NCBI GenBank assembly: GCA_963555705.1
Contig: OY743190.1
Location: 33,152,929-33,216,928 of the forward strand
Direction: 5' to 3'
Length of the DNA stretch: 64,000 nt
Source of the DNA: Ligustrum vulgare
Lineage: Eukaryota; Streptophyta; Magnoliopsida; Lamiales; Oleaceae
The position numbers were made by a program, and so were the translations under genes. Shown here piece by piece: positions 45,430-54,645 of this stretch. The stretch's first letter is position 1. Every line of letters begins with the position of its first letter. Below the pieces are notes generated by a model. That model was not told the DNA's origin. It saw nothing but the letters and a program-made list of their open reading frames with translations, and did no database searches.

Positions 45430-46040
45430 CTAGGAGAGTATCTAGAATGATAAATTTCAGATATTGTTTTTGAAGTTTTCCAAGTCTTCATCCTAAAAGA
45501 TTTGTATGTCCGGAAGTATCTAAGCTTTTATTTTACAAACACAAAAAAACATGTTTTTAAATAACACAATTCTTCAAATTATTTTTTAATTACATATATT
45601 TTTTCTTCACTTTTTAACCAAACATCTTACCTTGAAAATATAAAAAAAAATATATGTTTTTAAATACAAAACTTTTAACAAACAAAATATAAAATGATAC
45701 TTTCAGCATATTTTTTAAGTCTTCCAAATCTCGATCTTGAAAGTAAGTATTCAGGGAGTATAAACAATGATACGTTTCGCATATTTTTTAGTTCTTCTAA
45801 ATCTTTAACTTGAAAGTGAGTATGTCGGGAAGTATCTAAAATAATAAATTCTACATATTTTTCAGATCTTCTTGGAATCTATCCAAAAAAATAAATATGT
45901 CGGGAAGTATTTTGAAAGATACATTTTGCATATTTTCCAAGTCTTCTAAATGTCCAACTTGAAAAGTTAATCTCTCGGGAATTATCTAAAATGATACATT
46001 CTGAAGATTTTCTGATTTCTTAAAATACGTTTTTAAGAAA
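45430..46040. repeat. Diverged minisatellite (about 95-bp unit) with an inserted TIR repeat
   Basis: The units share a TGTCGGGAAGTATCTAAAAT-like core, then GATA(C/A)ATT(T/C)..CATATTTT and AAGTCTTCTAAAT. About six units are recognisable. Between 45520 and 45690 one unit is interrupted by a member of the GCCTCTGTTTGGTAA-type family. Confidence 0.6.
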
Positions 46041-46101
46041 ATAATTTCTTTAAAACACAATAATCAAGTCTTTAGATTGCTTGTCCGCTTCAAGGATCAT
46101 G

Positions 46102-46105
<4 letters not shown>

Positions 46106-46148
<43 letters not shown>
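46106..46148. repeat. Poly-A run of 43 bases
   Basis: A pure A homopolymer. It may be the tail of a SINE or other retroposed RNA, or simple slippage. Confidence 0.9.
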
Positions 46149-46150
<2 letters not shown>

Positions 46151-46248
46151 GTTTTGCAAACCAGAAATAATATGTTTTTAAACAACACGATTCTCCCAAA
46201 TCACCTTTATACCACATATATTTTCTTTTGTCACTTTTCAACCACATT

Positions 46249-46426
46249 CCAGGAAGTGGATTTTTGCCTCCCCAGGGATTTGAACCTTGTATCTAGGGGC
46301 TAAGTACAAACTTCACGGAATCCCTGGTACCATTTGGTCTAATGGTAGCAGGGATTTAAGAATCTTTGTACTTAACCCCTAAGTACAAGGTTCGATCCAT
46401 GCGGAAGGCAAAAATCCACTTCTTGG
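46249..46426. mobile_element. Head-to-head pair of tRNA-derived SINE-like sequences forming a palindrome
   Basis: Two arms of about 80-85 bp are inverted around a centre near 46338. The right arm has GGTCTAATGGTAGCAGGG, like a pol III box A, and AAGGTTCGATCC, like box B. The left arm has the same order on the minus strand (AAGGTTCAAATCC). Both end in GGCAAAAATCCACTTC. The distance between boxes is longer than in a real tRNA and no cloverleaf can be drawn, so SINE heads fit better than tRNA genes. Confidence 0.6.
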
Positions 46427-46777
46427 AAACGAGGCTGGCAGCCCTTGAGGACCAGGACGACCAAGGGGGGAGTGGAAAGACCATGAGTACGACTCGGAGA
46501 AGGCCCCAACGAGGGAGCCGGGTCGTTACACCGAGAGCCCATAACCTTGAAGCATCTTAAAAAAGGGACGTTTCAGTTCATTTGGACTCTCATCCACCAA
46601 CATGTTAAAAAAAAATTGTGATTTCACACCTCCTCTCGAACGGAAGCATATCCGCCAACACCGGCACAATCAAAGTTGCAAGCTTGAAGCAACAGTACCC
46701 AGGGTAAGTGAATCTTTAATTGATTCGAATTTTTCAGTTTGGTCGACTGCACGGGTTCTGTTAAAATTGGTTACTAT
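46427..46777 (+). other. Short unrecognised ORFs before the copia element
   Basis: The plus frame 46366-46560 includes ETRLAALEDQDDQGGSGKTM followed by an Arg-rich segment, like the start of some gypsy gag proteins, but too short to classify. 46602-46832 runs into the copia LTR and is not a gene. Confidence 0.25.
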
Positions 46778-47347
46778 TGTTAGGTCAGAATCGAGTCTAT
46801 TTCACGTAACTAATGCGGATAACATTCATTAAACAATCAAGAAATGAAATAATCGAAAATCAAAGAACGAAACAACCTTGATTTGGTGACCCAGTTCGGT
46901 GTATAACACCTACATCTGGGGGGCTCAGGACCGAACCCTTTTCCACTAGCAAATAACCTTCCAAGATTGTCAAAGATTATAAGAATCACGAACAATTTTA
47001 GCCCCAAGAACCAAACGATTCAGCCACTGTTCTTCGCAATAAATCACAGCAATCGCGCACAATAATACCCACAAGATGATCCACTCAATAACCCAATTAC
47101 TAATCTAAGTAGATACAAAATTATTGGGGAAAATGAGACTAAAAACAAGAGACGAAATCGTGCGCAGAAGACCAAAGGCAAGAAGACATTAGAGAGAGAT
47201 GCGTATATGTCCAGCTTCTGCCAAGGAATGAAGAAATAAAGGCTTTATTTATCCAAAATTGCACATGAGGTCCTTGAGCTTCACTGGTTGCCATAAGTTG
47301 TCCCTCCAAGTTTGAACTCTTGTAATTTGGGGATCACACTTTCAATA
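46778..47347 (-). repeat. 3' LTR of the copia element
   Basis: It runs from TGTTAGGTCAGAATCGAG to CACACTTTCAATA on the plus strand. It is preceded by ACTAT and followed by internal sequence whose minus strand (CAAGGTGAAGTTTAT) is a weak polypurine tract. Confidence 0.9.
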
Positions 47348-47569
47348 AACTTCACCTTGATTGCCAAATTCCAATCTTTAACGCTCTTGGTTGCTATAAG
47401 CTAAGTGGGTAGGGTCGGTCTTTACCATCATCGCCCGGTACCTACACAAGGAATTCAGCCATAATCAATCTTTAACATTGATAAACAAGATTTAAATTTA
47501 CAAGCAGATATTATTTTCGTTCCCATATCAGATGGATTTCTATCCGTATGAATTTTCTCAAGTTTTAAA

Positions 47570-49102
47570 TCACCCGAGGCTATTTTCTCTCTCACAAAAA
47601 TGGTACTTAACTTCTATATGTTTAGAACGCTCATGATAGACAGGATTTTTACTTAATAGAAGTGAACTTTGACTATCAGTGTATATTATAGGAATATCAT
47701 GTAGAAAGTTAAGCTCATTTAAAATACCAGTTAACCATATACACTCTTTAACGGCCTCGGTGATCGCCACATACTCTGCTTCTGTACTGGACAGAGTAAC
47801 AATGGGCTATAGTTGGGACTTCCAAGTAACACAATTGTCTCCTAAAGTGAAAAAGTAAGTCGTAGTAGACTTTCGCTGGTCTTTATCACCAGCAAAATCA
47901 GAATCCACGTTTCCTTTAAGAGTCAATCTATCTATTTTTCTCTCATAAACTAACCCAACGCTCGTAGTGCCAGCTATATACCTCAGCAACCATTTTAACC
48001 CAGCCCAATGAGGTTTCCCTGGGTTCGACATAAATCTGCTTAAGAAACTTATGGCATAGGCCAAGTACGGCCGTGTGGTGATCATGGAATACATCACAGA
48101 CCCTATCGCGTTAGCATAAGGTATGTTTTCCATTTCTTTGTACTCGGCTTCAGTCTTGGGAGACTGAAGTGATGACAAATTCATATGTGCAGCCAGAGGA
48201 ACTGAGACGAACTTGGCATCTTTCATGCCAAATTTGGTTACTACTTTCTTCAAGTAACCTTCTTATGTAATAAATAGTCTGTCCTTCGTTCTATCCCTCT
48301 TAAGGACCATTCCAATGATTTTCTTCGCACTTCCTAGGTCCTTCATATCGAACTCAAATTTCAAAAGGTTTTTCATCTTCATGATCTCACCTTTGCTCGG
48401 GCTAGCTAATAGCATATCATCCACATATAGAAGTAGGTATACCTCACTTCCATATTTGCTATTATTGTAGTAAAGGCATGAGTCATATTCACTCATTTTA
48501 AAACCTATCTTTATGGCATAAGTATCAAACCGCTTATACCATTGCCTCGGACTTTGTTTCAAACCATATAAAGATTTCTTGAGTTTGCAAACATAGTCCG
48601 ATTTTCCCTTCACCTCAAAGCCTTGAGGCTGACTCATATATATCTCCTCTTCTAGCTCTCCATGTAGAAAAGCAGTCTTAACGTCCAGTTGTTCCAATTT
48701 CCAATTGAATTGAACAACTAAAGCAAGCACCAATCTAATGGTCTTGTACTTGATCACAGGAGAAAATATCTCGTTATAGTCAATGCCTTCTCTTTGGGTG
48801 AATCCTTTGGCTACTAGTCTAGCCTTATATCTCAAAGGATCACCGGGACTTAATCCCTCCTTTAACTTGAAAATCCATTTACATTGGATTATCTTTTGTT
48901 TCTCCGGTACCTTGACCAGACTCCAAATTTTATTTTCACTTAGAGATTTCATTTCTTCTCTCATTGCCTCTAACCAGTTTTCAGATTTAGGCCCACTCAT
49001 CGCTTCCTCAAAGGAAGTCGGCTTTACATTCTCAATAGCATCACCTGAAACTAAGGCAAAATCCGTCAAATTCTAAATTTCATACCTAGGGTTAGGTCTC
49101 AC
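47570..49102 (-). pseudogene. Copia reverse transcriptase / RNase H, broken
   Basis: The frame 49069-48263 carries the reverse transcriptase. KWIFKLKEGLSP is followed by YKARLVAKGFTQREGIDYNE, QLDVKTAFLHGELEEEIYMS, SLYGLKQSPRQWYKRFD and the catalytic LLLYVDDMLLAS. After a stop at about 48260, RNase H follows: ARPYLAYAISFLSRF-like sequence, VDSDFAGDKDQRKSTTTYFF, a second stop after WKSQL near 47807, then ITEAVKECIWLTGIL and YTDSQSSLLLSKNPVYHERS. The domain order and motifs are complete, but the stops prevent a full protein. Confidence 0.9.
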
Positions 49103-50360
49103 TTGTCTTCTTTCCCTATCCCTAACCAATTGGTAGTCTTGTATGGTAATATCAATATTTGTAGGGTTAGGTATCTCAGGTTCAGCCTCAACATGGGGTT
49201 CTACATCCCCATCACCTACATGCTCAGTAGGTGCAACTTCTTCCTCTCAACCCGGAGGAACTACCGGCTCAGGAGTCTCACTATGGGTGTCAGTCAACCT
49301 AGTCAACTCTACTACATTCTTAATCCCATTACTAGCCTCAGGTTCATCAGCCTTAACATTCTTCTTCAAACAAGGCATCTCCGATTCATTGAACACTACA
49401 TCCCGGCTAATAATAATTTTAATACCCTGAACTCTTATCATCCACAGCCTATACCTTTTTACCCCGTTCAGATACCCCCAACATCACACATTTCGTAGCC
49501 CTCGACTCTAACTTACCCTCGTTCTGATGTACATATGTAGCACATCCAAATACCCTAATGTGGGTCAAATCAGGGAGTTTACCGGTCCACAACTCTTGTG
49601 GGGTCTTAAAATCGACAGAACTCGATGGGGATTGATTGATAAGATAAGCTGCAGTACTAACAGGTTCAGCCCAGAAGCCTTTTGCTAGGCCTGAACTAAT
49701 CAACATACACCTAACATTATTCATCAAGGTTCTATTCATTCTCTCAGCCACCCCATTCTGTTGCGGTGTATATCTAACAGTTCTGTGTCTCTCTATCCCA
49801 TTTTTCTTACAAAAGTTATCAAATTCAAAGTTACAAAACTCAAGCCCATTATCCGTTCTTAGAGTTTTTAACCTTCTATCCATTTTGTTTTCCACAACAT
49901 TCAACCAGATTGTAAATTTTAGAAATGTTTCATGTTTGGCCTTTAATGGGAATACCCATACCTTCCTAGAGTAGTCATCAACTAAGGATAGAAAATATTT
50001 GTTCCCACCGAATGTCGGATGTTTTTCAGGCCCCCGTAAATCTGCATGGACATAGTCCAGGGGTCTCTTAGAACAGTGGGAACCAACTTTAAATGACACT
50101 CTATGCGATTTTCCTAGAACACATGTCTCGCAAAAGTTTATGTGTTCAATTACTTCTTTACCAAGTAATTTCTGTTCATTTAAGAACTTCAACCTTTTAT
50201 TTCCTATATGTCCCATTCGATTATGCCACAACTCAGACTTACTCTCAGTCACTGTGAAGGAATTGCAGTTCTGTGAAGACACAACTTCACCTGCAAGGTA
50301 GTATAACCCATGTCTCTTAGGTCCCTTCATAACAACCATTGAACCTCTCAATACTCAAAT
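49103..50360 (-). pseudogene. Copia integrase and C-terminal linker, frameshifted
   Basis: The frame 50351-49449 holds the zinc-binding region (LWHNRMGHIGNKRLKFLNEQ, then CETCVLGKSHR) and the catalytic core. Its acidic residues lie in YVHADLRGPEKH, RTDNGLEF and PQQNGVAERMNRTL. It ends early at GKKV. The continuation (GIKIIISRDVVFNESEMP, 49441-49247) is in another frame, so one base has been gained or lost near 49450. Stops also occur in the acidic linker before the reverse transcriptase. Confidence 0.9.
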
Positions 50361-51406
50361 TTTTCCTGTCAGACTTAAATACACGTCCCTCATCTTCTAA
50401 AACACCCAATGAAATGAGGTTCCTTTTTAGATGTGGAACATATCTGACATTATGCATGATCCTGACAATGCCATCATGCATCCTAATAGCAATGTCACCA
50501 ATGCCGATAACGGTCTGGGTATTATTATCCCCATGTACACTTTCTTAGGTTCAATTTCTTTATAGTTGTAAAACCATGACCTAACAGGACACATATGGAA
50601 TGTGCATCTTGAATCTAGAATCCATTCCTCACTCATGTCATTACCCGTCACGATTATGACATGTAGACTGTCTAAATCTAGACCAACAGCAGCATTACTA
50701 GCTTCTTCGCTACTTTGGTCTCTTTGTTGCTTTCGTTTCAAATAAGGGTAATCTTTCCGGAAGTGTCCTTCTTTCCCACAATGGTAACACTTTCCATTAA
50801 ACCTCTCGGTCCTCTCTCTTGATTTAGACCTACTCTTAGACTTACCTCTACCTTTCTTAAAGTGAGGGTTCCTGTCTCTTTTGTCGGGTCTACCTCTAAC
50901 AAATATGCTCATGACTCCGTGGCTAGTTTTTTGTTCTTTCTTCATTTCGAATTCTTTTGATTTTATAGCATCTATTACAATAGTTTGAGTCAGTTTGTCC
51001 CTAGAGTATTTTATTGCATTCTTAATTTCGCTATAGGATTCGGGCAACGAATTCAATAAAATCACTTCTAAATCCTCATCGTCAAATTTTTTATCATTAT
51101 TGGCCAGACTCTTCACTATTATGCTAAAGTCACTTAGGTTCGATTCTAGTTCCTTCCCAGGGTCCATTCTAAAACTGAATAATTTTTCAAGATATTATCA
51201 GATAAGTGCAAGATAATAGAACTGTAAGCAATCTCATTCATATCAGCAATAAGATCCGATTTAGCTTTAAGTTATTCAGAAAAATTATCAGGATCTTCAA
51301 TAGCTTTCGCTACTCGTTGTTGGGCCAAAATGGTCTTCATTTTCTGTTTCCATATCGAGTAGTCACTCTTACCATCGAATTGTGACAATTCGACCCTCGA
51401 TCCCAT
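50361..51406 (-). pseudogene. Copia gag and protease, broken
   Basis: The gag start codon is at 51404-51406 (MGSRVELSQFDGKSDYSIWK). A stop interrupts near 51274. The frame 51167-50427 continues with LEVILLNSLPESY and an Arg/Lys-rich stretch. The zinc knuckle is CYHCGKEGHFRKDYPY, in which the fourth ligand Cys has become Tyr. The protease motif is WILDSRCTFHMCP, with the catalytic Asp followed by Ser-Arg instead of Ser-Gly. These changes add to the stops in showing that the element cannot act on its own. Confidence 0.85.
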
Positions 51407-51941
51407 AATGGGTTCGGCAAATGGGGAATGATTACTAGATGCTATTCATGAATTTATAATTCAAATTCACAAATCAACAGAAAAGGTTTTCAAAGAAAAA
51501 TTTCAAGATTCACGAATAATTTTTCAATTTTAAACAACAATCCAACACTTATTAAAACAAGGCAGCCAAGTAATTACAACATGCACAAATCACAAATCAC
51601 AATTTACAATTTATGAACTAATCAAGAAAAACGCAGATTATTGCATGCCAACTAAACACAATTACTAAATGCCCAAATTCCAACCAATACTAAGAATTTA
51701 ATTCTTAAGGGGTGAATTGAAACAATCTCACTAGTAATCAAGACAAGAAGAACTAATCAAGAATGAACACTGCCTGCACTGTCCAAGTTCAGCCACTTCA
51801 AGTTTTCTGGAAATAATTCACAATAATCACACAATCAGTGCAAAACCAATTCAGAAACACAATTAATTCCAAAAACAGAAAAAAAATCCCTAATTTTCGT
51901 GAACCCTAAAAATCAGCAGAGAACACAAAAATTACAATAGT

Positions 51942-51954
51942 GGCTCTGATACCA
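51942..51954 (-). other. Primer-binding site of the copia element (initiator-Met type)
   Basis: The minus strand reads TGGTATCAGAGCC, two bases inside the 5' LTR, which ends TAACA. A standard plant copia site. Confidence 0.9.
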
Positions 51955-51956
51955 GT

Positions 51957-52525
51957 TGTTAAGTTAGAATCGAGTCTGTTTCACGTAACTAATGCGGATA
52001 ACATTCATTAAACAATCAAGAAACGAAATAATCAAAATCAAAGAACGAAACAACCTTGATTTGGTGACCTAGTTTGGTGTATAACACCTACATCTGGGGG
52101 GCTCAGGACCGAACCCTTTTCCACTAGCAAATAACCTTCCAAGATTGTCAAATATTACAAGAATCACGAACAATTTTAGCCCCAAGAACCAAACGATTTA
52201 GCCACTGTTCTTCGCAATAAATTACAGCAATCGCGTACAATAATACTCACAAGATGATCTACTCAATAACCCAATTACTAATCTAAGTAGATACAAAATT
52301 ATTGAGGAAAATAGGACTTAAAACAAGAGACGGAATCGTGTGCAGAAGACCAAAGGCAAGAAGACGTTAGAGAGAGATGCGTATATGTCCAGCTTCTGCC
52401 AAGGAATGAAGAAATAAAGGCTTTATTTATCCAAAATTGCACATGAGGTCCTTGAGCTTCACTGGTTGCCATAAGTTGTCCCTCCAAGTGTGAACTCTTG
52501 TAATTTGGGGGTCACACTTTCAATA
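51957..52525 (-). repeat. 5' LTR of the copia element
   Basis: It runs from TGTTAAGTTAGAATCGAG to CACACTTTCAATA on the plus strand, followed by the target duplication ACTAT. In element orientation it starts TATTG and ends TAACA, so the usual TG start is displaced by two bases. Confidence 0.9.
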
Positions 52526-53121
52526 ACTATATTACTTATTTATTTTTATTGTTTGATACAAATTATAGTGGATAAGAAAAGTTATGGTGTGCAGATGGTC
52601 TATTTGGTAAGCAGCTTTGTGCAATTGTATTTGGGATAGAGCGTTGATCTGTAGTGATAGTTCGGTTCATTATGAACTGAGCCTTACTTCGATAAGACAT
52701 GATTTCAAATCTGAAAATGAATAGGTGGGTTTTTTTTGTAACCCTCCATCTGGTGTTTGGCATGCAGTAGTGGACTGAATAGTAAAATAAACAAGATTTG
52801 TAGTATTTCTTTTCTTTCTTGACGGTGTATTAGGATTTGAACATTGTCAATTGTTTTTATCTTGTTTCCAAAATTAAGATTTGAGGCATTGATCTGAATT
52901 TTGGTGAAGACAATAGTTACCAGTACATGTGGAGCCGTTATTGATGACAGATGAAGATTTTTGATTAAATGACTAAATGTTGAATGGATCATCACACATA
53001 AAGCATTTTTTTCATAATGATTTCTAATTATCTCTTATATTGGGAACCTGCCTTGTGTTTAATTTTCCAATTGAAAATGGTACTTTGCATATTTCAGTAA
53101 CTGTTACCTCAATTCTTGCAG
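52526..53121. other. Non-coding flank, possibly intron of a decayed gene
   Basis: No supported ORF. It could be intron before the exon-like segment at 53122, since T-rich sequence and TTGCAG occur at the boundary. Confidence 0.3.
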
Positions 53122-53295
53122 GTTTTATACTATGGAAAAATAGTGAAAGAGTGCCTTTCTGATTATTTCTTATTATGGAGCGTAATTGATAACAAAAAGC
53201 TTTATGATTCCCTCTTGAGCGTGATTACAACAAAAGGAGTTAGTCTCTTGTTACCTTCAGATGTGGTTGTGGCAGACAAGTTTGCTTGCCATTGA
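53122..53295 (+). pseudogene. Exon-like fragment related to phosphoglycerate kinase
   Basis: After a good acceptor (CAATTCTTGCAG, ending 53121) the frame stays open for 57 codons to a TGA at 53293-53295. Its C-terminal half reads KGVSLLLPSDVVVADKFA, nearly the same as a conserved stretch of plant phosphoglycerate kinase, the glycolytic and Calvin-cycle enzyme. The preceding part (VLYYGKIVKECLSDYFLLWS) does not match that enzyme. The reading stops two residues after the match. It may be the last exon of a chimeric or decayed gene. No further exon was found. Confidence 0.5.
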
Positions 53296-54645
53296 AGTCG
53301 AAGTCATATTCTACGGTCGGATTCTACCGCGGTAAAGCGGTATACTAGTATACCAACAAGTGCTGTGATATGTATTCAATTATTTATCGTGGGGTATTGG
53401 TGTTGAAATGTCTATTTTTTTAGGTTTTGGTATTTTGGGTTTTTAATTTTGTATTATCTTTTTGATCCATTTATTTCTTAAAGAGTTAGCAATTAATATA
53501 TTGGATAATATTACCTATTATTACTTTTAGCTTTGGGTATTACGCTGGTCATTTTTTAATTTCTTTCTATTTACATTGAGAGTATTTGGGTTTCAACCAG
53601 TAATTTTAAAGAGCTAGGTATCGGAAAGGTTTTGAAGTTGTTCACGTGGATTCAGATATGCTGATAATATTAATACTTTGCTCTCTCTTAGTAACTTTAT
53701 CACACGCTTTGACTAAATTCGAAATTCAATAGGTATTACTGCGTATCTGCATTCTTTATGAAGAGAAATTTTTTAGGATTTTTTTTTTTTCAGTTGTTGA
53801 GAGTTTACATTTTGGCATAAAGACGTTATCTTTTCTCAAGCATTCGGATTAAGCTTGTGGTAACTTGTAATTAGCTTGTTATGTATTGCAGCTTTCCATG
53901 TTATAGATTTGGGAGGAACATGAAACGAGCAAGAGATGGTTCTTGCTTTCTTCAAGTAGATACTTATTTGTTTTGAGCATTTTTCACTTATGTTCACTTA
54001 AGATATGAAGCATTTTGTCTACACTCTATAGACATTGTAGAAAGGATAGAATATGACCCTAATCGTTCTTCTATGAACATTTTTCTTTTTGTTGTTTACA
54101 CGAAATTGATCCTCCAAACTTATACATGCTGATGTGACTATTTTTTTTCTCGATTAGTATGTATTCGAGTGCGTGCATTGATTGTATAATTTTGTGTTTC
54201 AAGTTTTTAATATGTTTGCTTAAATGTCTTTTATAGATAAAGTAAGTTATCTTTTCTTGCTCCCTAAGTACTTAGTCTGTGTAAATGAATTTGTCTACAG
54301 CTTGAACAATCTCCTTGTGCATTTGTTTTTACTGTATAGTTTGTAAATGGCTAAGAGAGGGAGGTTGCAGTGTATCTTATCTGGTTAAAGAAATGAAAAT
54401 TGTTGAGAAGCTAAGTGGCTGTCCTCTTTGTATTTCGATTTTCTGTTTTGAGTATTTGTTTTAGAATTATTGAAAACATGTTCTATTTGTAATTTTGAAA
54501 AACCATTTTTCAAAACATAAAATAGGAAAATGCGTTTACTTTGAAATTTTGAGAATCATTATTTTGTGATATTTTATATGTATCAACTAAGACTTGGCAC
54601 TAAGACATAAAAGTTATTTTGTGAAATTTCTTTTTCCAATAACTT
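53296..54645. other. Non-coding stretch
   Basis: T-rich on the plus strand, as plant introns and 3' flanks often are, but no exon, ORF or bounded element is visible. CCGCGGTAAAGCGGTATACT near 53330 is a short GC-rich spot. Confidence 0.35.

Larger units (their letters stand above)
46778..52525 (-). mobile_element. Nearly full-length Ty1/copia retrotransposon (5748 bp, Tork-like), inactivated
   Basis: LTRs of 570 and 569 bp lie at 46778-47347 and 51957-52525. ACTAT flanks both ends (46773-46777 and 52526-52530). The Met-type primer-binding site is next to the right LTR, so it is transcribed leftward. Order on the minus strand: gag, protease, integrase, reverse transcriptase, RNase H, as in Ty1/copia. 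By eye the LTRs differ at about 22 positions, mostly C/T and G/A changes, plus one indel. Several stops and frameshifts break the polyprotein. Confidence 0.92.

Noticed and set aside
46334..46426. Functional tRNA gene
   Set aside because: Box A- and box B-like motifs exist, but the length and pairing do not give a cloverleaf or an acceptor stem. SINE-like origin fits better.
48783..49498. Plus-strand ORFs inside the copia element
   Set aside because: They are mirror frames of the minus-strand reverse transcriptase and linker.
46778..52525. Copia element as still active
   Set aside because: Stops in gag and RNase H, a frameshift after integrase, a lost zinc-knuckle Cys and a changed protease motif exclude an intact polyprotein.
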